A stretch of DNA of 29,227 nt, from the NCBI GenBank assembly GCA_002428085.1, contig DJAA01000069.1, positions 1 through 29,227 of the forward strand, in the 5' to 3' direction. This DNA is from Sulfurimonas sp. UBA6014 (GTDB lineage: Bacteria > Campylobacterota > Campylobacteria > Campylobacterales > Sulfurimonadaceae). Shown one piece after another: positions 1 to 7,303 of the stretch (positions are counted from its first letter, which is position 1; the number at the start of each line of letters is the position of its first letter). The position numbers were made by a program, and so were the translations under genes. The notes under the pieces were generated by a model. It saw only the letters and a program-made list of their open reading frames with translations, was not told where the DNA came from and made no database searches.

Positions 1-1
1 C

Positions 2-610
2 TATTAAAGTGGGGTCATTCCAGGTCTCAAGACTATTCTTTCAGAGACAGATGATATCCATGTTTATGCTGAAGCCTCGAGCGGTGCAGAGGTTCTAGAA
101 AAAGTTGATGCATCGTACTGCGACCTAATTGTGTTAGATATTTCTATGTCTGGAGGGAATGGACTTCAAACTCTTCAGACACTGAGAAAATAAGGAATAA
201 AAATTCCTATTCTCATTTTAAGTATGTATGAAGAAGATCAGTATGCCCTGCGTATGATTAAAGCAGGTGCTGATGGTTACTTAACTAAAGAAAGTGCTCC
301 TGAGAAGCTCATTGAAGCAATACGCATTGTCGCCAGTGGACGCAAATATATTAGTGAAAATCTTGTTGAAGAAATGGCTTTTTCACTCGACGAAAATAAT
401 GAGAAACTCCCTCATGAAAAACTTGCAAAACGCGAGTATCAAGTTATGCTTATGATAAGCAAAGGAGAGAAATCGAACCAAATAGCTGAGAAACTAGGCT
501 TAAGTCCAAAGACCATAAGTACTTATAAAAACCGTATCTTTGAAAAGATGCAACTGAGCAACTCTGCAGAACTCACGCGTTATGCTGTTGAAAAAAAGTT
601 AATTGAATAA
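2..610 (+). pseudogene. Broken NarL/LuxR-family response regulator
   Basis: One frame runs through 2-610 and reads as a two-component response regulator. It shows the phosphoacceptor strand LIVLDIS, the receiver lysine in GYLTKES, and a C-terminal LuxR-type helix-turn-helix (KLAKREYQVMLMISKGEKSN, then IAEKLGLSPKTISTYKNRIF). The frame is interrupted by TAA at 191-193, after the phosphoacceptor strand, and by another TAA at 5-7. The N-terminal acidic pocket is not visible and may lie outside the window. The longest intact piece (224-610, 128 residues) keeps the last part of the receiver and the whole DNA-binding domain. Nonsense decay is the simplest reading. A sequencing error cannot explain both stops easily, but an in-frame restart giving a free DNA-binding domain is possible. 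No sensor kinase is present here. Confidence 0.75.
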
Positions 611-709
611 TTAGAAATGATAAAGAAGCACGGGTATTGCGAAATTCATAGAAAAAGTTATAAACTAAAAGCGCTTCAAACAACTCTTTTTTAACCTCAT
701 ATCCGAATT

Positions 710-1264
710 TTATTTATTTTCACCTGCTGCGTTTATGGCTAGTTGTGCCATTTTTGTCATGTAACTTTCTATGCTTTCATTTGCGTCTATGACTTTTTTT
801 AGCTCATGTATAAAATATTTTTTCGTTGCGTCGTCTGCGATGTTGAAAGTGTAGAGTACCCAGTCAATGTTTAAGTTTATTTTTTGCCCGCCTTGAACGA
901 CTGTGAAAGGGCGATAGAGGTTCGTTGTTGTTTGTGCTAGGAGTTCGAGGGTTTGCGTGTAAAATGCGTTTACGTTTGCGTTTACTAATGTGCTTAAATC
1001 TTGCTGCGTGATTGTCGCGTCACACTCTTCAAGAGCCTCTCTGCCTACAATGAGAGCGTCTCCTAAGACAAGCATTCCACCTATAAAAAAAGGTTTTGAT
1101 TTGTTGGATAGTGCGTTTGCGTCGGTGTAAATCATGTGCCGCTCTAAAATGGCAATTTCATCTATTAAAATAGAACCAAAAAAAGTATAAATCGTATTGA
1201 CGTGCATCTCAAGTTCTAACTCTTGTATAGTCTGTTTTTTTGCATCGATGGACAAAACTCGCAT
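710..1264 (-). CDS. Unknown protein, last gene of the Mo-cofactor operon
   Basis: A 184-residue soluble protein with no signal peptide or membrane segment. I do not recognise it with confidence. The first 75 residues (beta-rich start MRVLSIDAKKQTI, then YTDANALSNKSKPFFIGG and LVLGDALIVG) loosely recall small DUF3846-like domains, but this is only an impression. The C-terminal third is helical and acidic. Its ATG follows directly on the moeA stop codon with no gap, so it is almost certainly translated with the molybdopterin genes. That hints at a role tied to Mo-cofactor enzymes, but co-transcription is the only evidence. It faces the response-regulator remnant across a short gap with no clear terminator. 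Confidence 0.7.
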   Translation of the reverse strand: MRVLSIDAKKQTIQELELEMHVNTIYTFFGSILIDEIAILERHMIYTDANALSNKSKPFFIGGMLVLGDALIVGREALEECDATITQQDLSTLVNANVNAFYTQTLELLAQTTTNLYRPFTVVQGGQKINLNIDWVLYTFNIADDATKKYFIHELKKVIDANESIESYMTKMAQLAINAAGENK

Positions 1265-2476
1265 CTAAAAATTCTCCAATAAAATCACATTTACAAAAGT
1301 ACCCGCCGCCAAATCGCCGTCTTCTTCGCCTGTTACCATCAAGGCGCTGTTACCCAGCATATTTGTCAAAATTGCAGAACTTCCGACTTTTTTGTCTTTA
1401 AAATTGACATAATACTCTCCGTCTTCAACAACAGCGTTGCAGGCTGTAAACTCTGTTAACTTGCTCCGCTTTTTAAAATCTTCGCCGAGTTTTGCCGCTA
1501 CGGTTTTGTAGGCACTTTGGCGTCCTAACATTTTGGCAATAAGAGGAAGCGCGTACAAAATGGCACTCACAGTTGAAGAGTACGCAAATCCCGGAAGCGC
1601 TAAAATAAATTTGTTTTTTCTTTGTGCCACTAAAATGTGTTTTGCGGGCTTAATTGCCACACCTTTAAAAACGACCTCAGCACCCAGACGAGGAACAATG
1701 TCTTTGACAAAATCGTAATCGCCTACGCTTACTCCGCCCGTACTAACCACTATGTCGGCAGACTCAAGAGCGTTTTGAAAGGTTTTCATGATAGCAGTTT
1801 TGTCATCGCCGACTGTACCAAGCTGAAGAACCTCCGCACCTGCAAGCTCAAAAAGTGCCCCTAAAGTGTAGTTATTGGAACTTCTGATTTGTGCTGCATT
1901 TTGGCTCTCTTGCCCTAGGTCTACGATTTCACTTCCCGTTGCCAAAACTGCCACGCGCGGGCGAAGGGCTACTTGAACCATCACGGTATTTAAACCTGCC
2001 ATGACGCCTATTTGCGCAAAGCCGATTTTTATCCCTTTTTGTATGAGCACATCGCCTGCTTTGTAGCCCTCTCCTATTTCACGAACAGAACTGCCGTGTG
2101 CAACGGGCGTGTCTATGATGATTGTTCCATTTTCTACAGTTACGTTTTCTATTTGGATGAGGGTATCACTGCCCTCGGGCATTTTAGAACCCGTAAAAGT
2201 TTTTATGCATTCTCCCGCTTGCAGCACTCTTGTTTCATCGCTTCCGGCTGGATTAAATCCAAGTATTTTGATGGGTGAGGCTTCCAAATCTGCATGTTTT
2301 ACTGCATAGCCGTCCATCGAAGCTGTTGGAAATTGCGGGTCATTGTGTTTTGCCACGATATCACAAGCTAAAATCCTTCCTAAAGATGCACTTAAAGGGA
2401 CATTTTCTACTCTTAAAATATTTACATTTAGCAAGTCCAGCATATTTTGGCTTGTCTCATACGATAATAATTTCAC
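1265..2476 (-). CDS. moeA: Molybdopterin molybdenumtransferase MoeA
   Basis: A 403-residue protein of normal MoeA length. The family inserts molybdate into adenylylated molybdopterin in the last cytoplasmic step of Mo-cofactor synthesis. Visible motifs are MDGYAV (residues 54-59), the TGSE of the MPT-binding domain (180-183), the IRSSN stretch (198-202) and STGGVSVGDYD (245-255). Two usually conserved loops differ: the common KPGKP is KPAKH (276-280) and the common PGNPVS is PGFAYS (295-300). Its start overlaps the end of moaE by 4 bases, so the two are translationally coupled. The deviating loops leave room for a paralogue with altered specificity, for example one of two MoeA copies. Confidence 0.93.
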   Translation of the reverse strand: MKLLSYETSQNMLDLLNVNILRVENVPLSASLGRILACDIVAKHNDPQFPTASMDGYAVKHADLEASPIKILGFNPAGSDETRVLQAGECIKTFTGSKMPEGSDTLIQIENVTVENGTIIIDTPVAHGSSVREIGEGYKAGDVLIQKGIKIGFAQIGVMAGLNTVMVQVALRPRVAVLATGSEIVDLGQESQNAAQIRSSNNYTLGALFELAGAEVLQLGTVGDDKTAIMKTFQNALESADIVVSTGGVSVGDYDFVKDIVPRLGAEVVFKGVAIKPAKHILVAQRKNKFILALPGFAYSSTVSAILYALPLIAKMLGRQSAYKTVAAKLGEDFKKRSKLTEFTACNAVVEDGEYYVNFKDKKVGSSAILTNMLGNSALMVTGEEDGDLAAGTFVNVILLENF

Positions 2477-2934
2477 TTCTTCTCGTCCTTCATTTTACTC
2501 GATAAAATGCCACTGCCGACCATGGCAGTTGACCTCTTGAGTGCGTAGACTCTTTGGTTGTCTATAATGTCGTATTTCCAGATGGGTGCAGAGGCTTTAA
2601 AGTCTTCGACAAAGGCGTCTATAAACTCTAAGGCAACTCTTCTTTTTGGAGAAAAAACCGCCGCTATATACGAAGAGGTATGCACTAAAACATCTCCGCG
2701 AGAGTGCGCCATTTTAATCATGGCACCTTTTGCTTTGGCTTTTTCCTGCCAAGCATCAAACCAGCTCTTTAAAATAGGTTCATATATATCAAAACTTAAG
2801 CCTTCAATGCCCTCTTCACTGCGAACCGTGCCCACAAAAGGGATGTACGCGCCGTAATTGCTCGCGGCTTCTTCTTCGTACCACTCTTGTAAAATTCTCG
2901 GCACATCTAAGGCACCGTCATATAAACAAAGCAC
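2473..2934 (-). CDS. moaE: Molybdopterin synthase catalytic subunit MoaE
   Basis: A 153-residue protein matching the large subunit of molybdopterin synthase, which transfers sulfur from MoaD thiocarboxylate to precursor Z (cPMP). It shows GAYIPFVGTVRSEEG near residues 28-42, an HSRGDVLVHTSSYIAAVFSP stretch, and the C-terminal APIWKYD, equivalent to the usual PIWKKE containing the active-site lysine. The start is GTG three bases after the moaD stop. Starts of the form ML-LY-G-LD are usual in the family, which supports this codon although the ribosome site (GAGGC) is very close. It overlaps moeA by 4 bases. Confidence 0.94.
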   Translation of the reverse strand: MLCLYDGALDVPRILQEWYEEEAASNYGAYIPFVGTVRSEEGIEGLSFDIYEPILKSWFDAWQEKAKAKGAMIKMAHSRGDVLVHTSSYIAAVFSPKRRVALEFIDAFVEDFKASAPIWKYDIIDNQRVYALKRSTAMVGSGILSSKMKDEKK

Positions 2935-2937
2935 GCC

Positions 2938-3159
2938 TCAACCGCCACAAACAGGAGGCAAAAGCGAAACTTTATCTCCGTCTTTAAGGGCAACTTCCAA
3001 GGATGAAACAAGCGTATCATTGACTGCTACGGCACAATTTTCAAGCCAAGTGCTGAGCTCTTCATCTTTTTGTAAAAGAGCAGCCAGCTCGTTTAAATTA
3101 TTTATCTCCAACTCTAGGGGTGCTTTTTGTATCGGACCCAAAAATTCTACTCGTATCAA
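2938..3159 (-). CDS. moaD: Molybdopterin synthase sulfur carrier MoaD
   Basis: A small ubiquitin-like protein ending in the diagnostic Gly-Gly (PPVCGG), where MoaE partners carry the thiocarboxylate. The core hydrophobic pattern IRVEFLGPI is typical of Campylobacterota MoaD. An upstream GTG at 3168 extends the frame by three residues, but AAAGG then abuts that codon. The TTG at 3159 lies 8 bases after AAAGG and gives the family-like start MIRVEFLGPI, so I chose it. This is the first gene of the moaD-moaE-moeA operon, with a -10 box at 3194-3199. Confidence 0.93.
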   Translation of the reverse strand: MIRVEFLGPIQKAPLELEINNLNELAALLQKDEELSTWLENCAVAVNDTLVSSLEVALKDGDKVSLLPPVCGG

Positions 3160-3193
3160 AATAGACACCTTTGTCTGTATTTTTTAGGAAGCG

Positions 3194-3199
3194 ATTATA
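3194..3199 (-). promoter_or_regulatory. -10 box of the moaD operon
   Basis: TATAAT on the minus strand, about 35 bases upstream of moaD, in the divergent spacer shared with mqnA. No clear -35 box is seen, as is usual for sigma-70 promoters in this phylum. Confidence 0.55.
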
Positions 3200-3219
3200 T
3201 CAAAATAAGCCAATCAATG

Positions 3220-3225
3220 TATAAT
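3220..3225 (+). promoter_or_regulatory. -10 box of mqnA
   Basis: TATAAT on the plus strand 28 bases upstream of the mqnA TTG start, with a GGAG ribosome site between them. It lies only about 20 bases from the opposing moaD -10 box, so the two promoters may interfere or share regulation. Confidence 0.55.
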
Positions 3226-3253
3226 CTTGCGTATTTAATCTTGGAGCAGACTT

Positions 3254-3916
3254 TTGATTTTTGGAAAAATAGAGTATCTTAACTTATTGCCCTTTCATCT
3301 CTTCATGAAGCGTTTTACCTCGACGCAACAATATATGAGTATGAACTACAAAAAAGGTGTCCCTTCAAAAATTAATACGCAATTTTTAACTCGCAGAGTC
3401 GATGCCGCTTTCATCTCAAGTATTCATGCGAAAAAACAGCGGCATGTGAACTTGGGAATTATCGCAAAAAAAGAGGTGTTAAGTGTTTTAGTTATCCCTC
3501 ATGACACCAATAAAAGCGACACGGAATCTGCCACTTCTAATATTCTTGCCAAAATTTTAGATATAAAAGGTGAGGTTCTCATAGGCGACAAAGCACTTCG
3601 CTACTACTTAGAAAATAAGCCGCGCATTGACCTTGCAAAGGCATGGCAGAAGAAATTTCACACCCCTTTTGTTTTTGCCGTGCTTTGCTACCATAAAGAT
3701 AAAAAGCTCTACAAAAAAATTGCAAAAGGGTTTTTAAAACAAAAAATTAAAATTCCCAACTATATTTTAAAAGAGGCTTCAAAAAGGACGGCGGTAAAAG
3801 AAAAAGATATAGTGAAGTATTTGACGTACATCTCGTACAAGCTAGATACTAAGGCCAAAAAAGGTCTTAGTATTTTTTATAAAGAAGTGCAAATTCGTAA
3901 AATATTATTTAATTGA
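3254..3916 (+). CDS. mqnA: Chorismate dehydratase MqnA (futalosine menaquinone pathway)
   Basis: A 220-residue protein with the MqnA-type start FGKIEYLNLLPFHLF and the ligand-loop stretch VDAAFISS typical of the periplasmic-binding-like fold used by MqnA/MqnD. MqnA converts chorismate to 3-enolpyruvyl-benzoate, the first step of the futalosine route to menaquinone used by most Campylobacterota. It is shorter than many homologues (about 240-280 residues) but of the size expected in this phylum. The TTG start is preceded by GGAG. It is a single gene with its own -10 box, divergent from the Mo-cofactor operon. Its stop codon touches the edge of structured repeat copy 1. Confidence 0.85.
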   Translation: MIFGKIEYLNLLPFHLFMKRFTSTQQYMSMNYKKGVPSKINTQFLTRRVDAAFISSIHAKKQRHVNLGIIAKKEVLSVLVIPHDTNKSDTESATSNILAKILDIKGEVLIGDKALRYYLENKPRIDLAKAWQKKFHTPFVFAVLCYHKDKKLYKKIAKGFLKQKIKIPNYILKEASKRTAVKEKDIVKYLTYISYKLDTKAKKGLSIFYKEVQIRKILFN

Positions 3917-4053
3917 CCTTGCGCATTTTCATAAAAGTGTACAAAAACCCTTATTATTCTTGAAAAACTTCGTTTTTCATAGCTTTAGGGGGTTACAGGG
4001 ACATTGTGTCCCTGCCACTCAAACGGACGCGTTCGTTTGAGTGGATAAAATTA
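3915..4053 (+). repeat. Structured dispersed repeat, copy 1
   Basis: Fills the whole gap between the convergent mqnA and malic enzyme genes. There are three hairpins in order: A 3961-3979 (TGAAAAAC/GTTTTTCA), B 3996-4014 (CAGGGACA/TGTCCCTG) and C 4015-4044 (CCACTCAAACG/CGTTTGAGTGG). A conserved single-stranded AGCTTTAGGGGGT lies between A and B. Compared with copy 2, the outer pair of A is T-A instead of C-G and one pair of C is C-G instead of A-T, so pairing is kept. It may act as a bidirectional terminator here. Confidence 0.85.
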
Positions 4054-4054
4054 G

Positions 4055-5320
4055 TTATTTAAGTCTCTTAGCTAGCTCAATTTTGTAAGCCGCTATGTCA
4101 AAGTCTTTCATTTTTGATGAACCGCTTTTTATAGCTGCTTGCGCTACTGCACTTGAGACCTCTACGATAAGTCTTTTATCAAACGGTTTAGGGATGATAT
4201 AATCCTTGCCAAATACCAATGTTTTCCCGTAAAGCTCATTTAAGTATACTGGAACTTCTGCTCTTGCTAGCTGTGCAAGTGCTTCTGCTGCGGCTATTTT
4301 CATCTCAATATTTATCTCTCTTGCACGAACATCCATCGCCCCTCTAAAGATAAACGGGAAACCTAAAACATTGTTTACTTGGTTCTCGTAGTCGCTTCTT
4401 CCTGTAGCGATAATAGCATCTGGTCGAGCCGCTCTTGTCGCATCTGGAGCGATTTCAGGAGTTGGATTTGCAAGGGTAAATATAATAGGATGCTCACCCA
4501 TGCGCTTGATATCTTCAACACTAAATGAACCTGGTTTTGAGAGTCCGATAGCAACATCTGCCCCTATAAATGCATCTGAATGTGAGAGTGGCTCATCGAT
4601 AGCAAACTCTTTTTTCGATTCATTTAAATCATCTCTTCCCTTATGTAAAACACCTTTAGAATCGAGCATGTAAATGTGTTGAACACCCATATAACGGTAA
4701 ATTTTAGCACAAGAGATAGCAGCAGCCCCTGCACCAATAACTACAACTTTAATTTCACTTAATTTTTTATTGGTGATTTCACAAGCGTTCATGATTGCCG
4801 CAGCTGAAATAACAGCCGTACCATGCTGGTCGTCATGCATAACAGGAATATCAAGCGCTTCAACAAGACGACGCTCAATCTCAAAACACTCAGGTGCTTT
4901 AATATCTTCTAAGTTTATACCGCCGAAAGTTTGAGCGATGTTAATAACCGTATCACAAAACTTATCGACATCTTGTGTGTCCACTTCTATGTCAAAACTA
5001 TCAAGCCCAGAAAATGCTTTAAACAAAACACCCTTGCCTTCCATAACAGGTTTAGAAGCAAGTGCACCAATATTTCCAAGCCCTAAAACCGCAGTTCCGT
5101 TAGAAATAACTGCCACAAGATTGCCTTTTGAAGTATATTTATACGCATCCTCGGGATTTTTTTCTATCGCCAAACAAGGGATAGCAACACCTGGAGTATA
5201 CGCCATAGACAAATCTTTTTGTGTTGCTACAGGTTTTGTAGTTTCAACAGAGATTTTTCCAGGCTGTGGAAATTGATGATAATCGAGCGCTTCTTGATCT
5301 GTTACAGTGATTTTTGACAT
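4055..5320 (-). CDS. Malic enzyme, short form without phosphotransacetylase domain
   Basis: A 421-residue malic enzyme that oxidatively decarboxylates malate to pyruvate with NAD(P). It shows the catalytic SMAYTPGVA (Tyr41), the metal-binding region INLEDIKAPECFEIE (residues 135-149), the MHDDQHGTA motif (161-169) and a Rossmann turn GAGAA (196-200). It has the MaeB-type catalytic core but lacks the C-terminal phosphotransacetylase-like domain of the long E. coli MaeB. Cofactor preference cannot be read from the sequence. In an autotroph using the reverse TCA cycle it would link C4 acids to pyruvate. It is a single gene with GGAG upstream of ATG and a TATAAT at 5350-5355. Its end abuts repeat copy 1. 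Confidence 0.93.
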   Translation of the reverse strand: MSKITVTDQEALDYHQFPQPGKISVETTKPVATQKDLSMAYTPGVAIPCLAIEKNPEDAYKYTSKGNLVAVISNGTAVLGLGNIGALASKPVMEGKGVLFKAFSGLDSFDIEVDTQDVDKFCDTVINIAQTFGGINLEDIKAPECFEIERRLVEALDIPVMHDDQHGTAVISAAAIMNACEITNKKLSEIKVVVIGAGAAAISCAKIYRYMGVQHIYMLDSKGVLHKGRDDLNESKKEFAIDEPLSHSDAFIGADVAIGLSKPGSFSVEDIKRMGEHPIIFTLANPTPEIAPDATRAARPDAIIATGRSDYENQVNNVLGFPFIFRGAMDVRAREINIEMKIAAAEALAQLARAEVPVYLNELYGKTLVFGKDYIIPKPFDKRLIVEVSSAVAQAAIKSGSSKMKDFDIAAYKIELAKRLK

Positions 5321-5349
5321 GAAATAAACTCCGTAAATAAATTTTCGGG

Positions 5350-5355
5350 ATTATA
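5350..5355 (-). promoter_or_regulatory. -10 box of malic enzyme gene
   Basis: TATAAT within GGCTATAATCCC on the minus strand, 30 bases before the ATG, followed by an ACGGAG ribosome site. Confidence 0.55.
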
Positions 5356-5385
5356 GCCAAATAAAGATATGAAACACGAAGAGAA

Positions 5386-5413
5386 AGCTTCCACCTCTCT
5401 AGCCATGGAAGCT
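5386..5413. other. Inverted repeat between malic enzyme and rhodanese genes
   Basis: Perfect 8-base arms AGCTTCCA (5386-5393) and TGGAAGCT (5406-5413) with a 12-base spacer. It lies between the rhodanese terminator hairpin and the malic enzyme promoter, and could be part of that terminator or an operator. Confidence 0.4.
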
Positions 5414-5423
5414 CTTAGCGGAA

Positions 5424-5455
5424 GATAAAACTCTTCTTTAATGAAAAGTTTTATC
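5424..5455 (-). terminator. Hairpin downstream of rhodanese gene
   Basis: 13-base arms with one mismatch (GATAAAACTCTTC, 5424-5436; GAAAAGTTTTATC, 5443-5455), about 45 bases after the rhodanese stop. No strong T-run follows on the minus strand, so it may end transcription weakly or mainly protect the 3' end. Confidence 0.45.
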
Positions 5456-5499
5456 TTTAAAATCTAACATATATCTAGTAAAAAATCAACCAATATTGC

Positions 5500-6327
5500 C
5501 TATAAGTCGTCGTTTGGCACTGATGTACATTTGCCATCTTTACAATCAATTTTTGCATCTATATAAAACATAGCTGATGTATCTATTTTATTTGCTTGAG
5601 TTGCTTGCCATGCTCCAACAGACTTCATTCCTGTGTAGCAATAAAAAACAACGACTTTATCTTTTGGGAGTTTTGAAAAATCTAAAGTAGCTTTGTCAGG
5701 ATTGTAAGGGGCACTGATAGCACCTGGATAGTGTCCTTCATTGTACTCTTTTACCTCACGAACATCAACCATGACGATATCTTTGGAGACCTCTCCTGCA
5801 CTTATAAGTTTTGAAAACCAACGTTGGTCAACCATGCCATCATCAGCACCTTTGTAAAGAGTTACTCCATTGACTACAACTTTTTTCTCTTCCTTTGGAA
5901 CATACGCAGCTACATCTGCTTGACACTCTCTTAGCACACCCATAGATGGGGCTTTTTTCTCAATCCACTCAGGAGAACCGCCTGCATAGACAACAATATT
6001 GGTATAGCCATCTTTTTGAAGATATTTTGCCAATTTATGTGAAAGCATACATTTAGGTCCATTACAAAATGAAACTATCTTTGTTGATTTATCAGCAGGA
6101 AACATTCCTAGTTTCGCTGTGTAAGTAGCCGTGTCTTTATCATTCATGTTGACATTTATAGCACCAAGAATCGTTCCAAGCTTAAAAAGTTTCTCTGGTC
6201 TTGAGTCAACAAACAATACATTGTTTTGTTTATGAAGTTCCATCGCCTCTTCAAATGTTATAACTTTGAAATCACCCCCAAGTAGCATCGACATACTTGC
6301 TATCAATAAAATCACAATCTTTTTCAT
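5500..6327 (-). CDS. Exported tandem-rhodanese sulfurtransferase
   Basis: A 275-residue protein with a cleavable signal peptide (MKKIVILLIASMSMLLGG) and two rhodanese domains. Domain 1 (about residues 25-125) has DSRPE (41-45) and active-site Cys88 in FCNGPKC. Domain 2 (about 165-260) has DVRE (188-191) and Cys230 in FYCYTG. Both domains therefore keep their cysteine, unlike many tandem rhodaneses where one is inactive. It probably moves sulfane sulfur in the periplasm, which fits a sulfur-metabolising Campylobacterota, but the substrate cannot be read from sequence. ATG is preceded by AAGGATG. Upstream lies an array of four 11-base repeats that looks like a response-regulator operator. Confidence 0.88.
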   Translation of the reverse strand: MKKIVILLIASMSMLLGGDFKVITFEEAMELHKQNNVLFVDSRPEKLFKLGTILGAINVNMNDKDTATYTAKLGMFPADKSTKIVSFCNGPKCMLSHKLAKYLQKDGYTNIVVYAGGSPEWIEKKAPSMGVLRECQADVAAYVPKEEKKVVVNGVTLYKGADDGMVDQRWFSKLISAGEVSKDIVMVDVREVKEYNEGHYPGAISAPYNPDKATLDFSKLPKDKVVVFYCYTGMKSVGAWQATQANKIDTSAMFYIDAKIDCKDGKCTSVPNDDL

Positions 6328-6367
6328 CTATTCATCCTTATTTTTGATGGACAAATCATGACAAATG

Positions 6368-6411
6368 TATGTTAATTTGATGTTATTTTTTTGTTAATGG
6401 TGCGTTAACAA
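6368..6411 (-). promoter_or_regulatory. Four 11-bp direct repeats, OmpR/PhoB-like operator
   Basis: On the plus strand GTTAAT, GTTATT, GTTAAT and GTTAAC begin at 6371, 6382, 6393 and 6404, exactly 11 bases apart. Tandem 11-base direct repeats are the classical binding geometry of OmpR/PhoB-type regulators. On the minus strand the array ends about 10 bases before a possible -10 (CATGAT, 6355-6360) of the rhodanese gene, the position used by activators that replace the -35 contact. Confidence 0.6.
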
Positions 6412-6480
6412 TACTAACGTGTGGTTCTTATCATAATCCATGAAGTAAAAAAAGATTTTAAACTCTAAATCGCCAGGAAG

Positions 6481-7182
6481 TTATCTCCAAACGATTTCTA
6501 ATTCACAAGAGAGCAAAGTTGTATCAAAAGGGCTTAAAGAAGAGGGAATATCGCCTATATTTGTCCCTGTGTCTAAAAATTTTTGGATATAGTATTTTTT
6601 ATTGTACCCTCTGTTTTTGAGGTCTTTTATGATGGAGTTGATATCTTGTTCTTGAAGTAAATCGTAATGCAGAGTTGTTCTTACTTCATAATCTATCATG
6701 TTTTTTATCAGCAAATCTAGCGTTTTTGAAAATGCATCATATTTATTGGAGTGGGTAAGTGCAGTAAATTTCTCTTTGGGCGCTTTGTAATCAAGTGCTA
6801 TAAAATCGAGTAGTCCAAGTGAAATCAGCTTTTCAATAGCTTCAAAATTTGTTCCATTTGTGTCTAGTTTAATTTTAAAGCCTAGTTTTTTTATTGCTGT
6901 GCAAAAAGGTATAAGGTCATGAGTAGTTGCCTCTCCGCCAGAGAGGACAACTGCATCTAAAAGATTTACCCTTGTTTTTAAAAAACCTAAAACATCCTCA
7001 TATGTATATGCACCGCTTTTTGCAAAAACAATCTCCTTGTTGTAACAAAAATCGCACCGCATATTGCACCCGCTAAACCAAACGATGCAAGCGAGGTGAT
7101 TGGGGTAGTCTAGATGTGTGAACTTTGTAAGATCATAAATGGCATGCGAGTTGGACAAACTGTTTTCTTTCTTTATGCTCAC
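6481..7182 (-). CDS. nrdG: Anaerobic ribonucleotide reductase activase NrdG (radical SAM)
   Basis: A radical SAM protein of about 233 residues with the 4Fe-4S cysteines in CNMRCDFC (C-x3-C-x2-C), the GGE motif in LSGGEAT and the family start YDLTKFTHLDYPNHLACIVW. It uses SAM to generate the glycyl radical on NrdD. The best start is GTG at 7182, seven bases after AGGA; TTG at 7185 is also possible. Either start lies inside the preceding 54-residue glycyl-radical ORF in another frame, with about 50 bases of overlap, so translation is coupled. The gap downstream holds the rhodanese control region. Confidence 0.92.
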   Translation of the reverse strand: MSIKKENSLSNSHAIYDLTKFTHLDYPNHLACIVWFSGCNMRCDFCYNKEIVFAKSGAYTYEDVLGFLKTRVNLLDAVVLSGGEATTHDLIPFCTAIKKLGFKIKLDTNGTNFEAIEKLISLGLLDFIALDYKAPKEKFTALTHSNKYDAFSKTLDLLIKNMIDYEVRTTLHYDLLQEQDINSIIKDLKNRGYNKKYYIQKFLDTGTNIGDIPSSLSPFDTTLLSCELEIVWR

Positions 7183-7297
7183 CAAGTTTTCCTACATTAA
7201 AACTCTCAACAGGTCTGTGATAGCCCATAACTCTTGTGTAAACAATACATTTTTGTCTCTTAGCGTTTAAGTTTTCTAACATTTCGATTTTGCTCAT
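7133..7297 (-). CDS. nrdD: Separate glycyl-radical domain of class III ribonucleotide reductase
   Basis: A 54-residue ORF starting six bases after the TAG of the large NrdD gene and in the same frame. It contains CIVYTRVMGYHRPVESFNVG; RVMGY is the glycyl-radical loop, with Gly25 the likely radical site, and the following FNVGKLGEHKERKQF is the usual end of class III NrdD. An AAGGAG ribosome site, formed by the last two sense codons of the large gene, sits 9 bases before the ATG, which argues for independent translation. The large NrdD lacks this loop, so the two polypeptides must act together. It is comparable in idea to the spare-part protein GrcA (YfiD) of pyruvate formate-lyase. I believe similar stand-alone ORFs occur beside nrdD elsewhere, but cannot check. 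Confidence 0.88.
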   Translation of the reverse strand: MSKIEMLENLNAKRQKCIVYTRVMGYHRPVESFNVGKLGEHKERKQFVQLACHL

Positions 7298-7303
7298 GAT
7301 ACT

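Noticed and set aside
1533..3187. Several plus-strand frames of 61-109 codons over moeA, moaE and moaD
   Set aside because: They are shadows of conserved minus-strand genes with no protein-like features.
3915..4053. Repeat copy 1 as a simple bidirectional terminator only
   Set aside because: The convergent setting fits, but long conserved unpaired segments, the third hairpin and the copy upstream of nrdD are not explained by termination.
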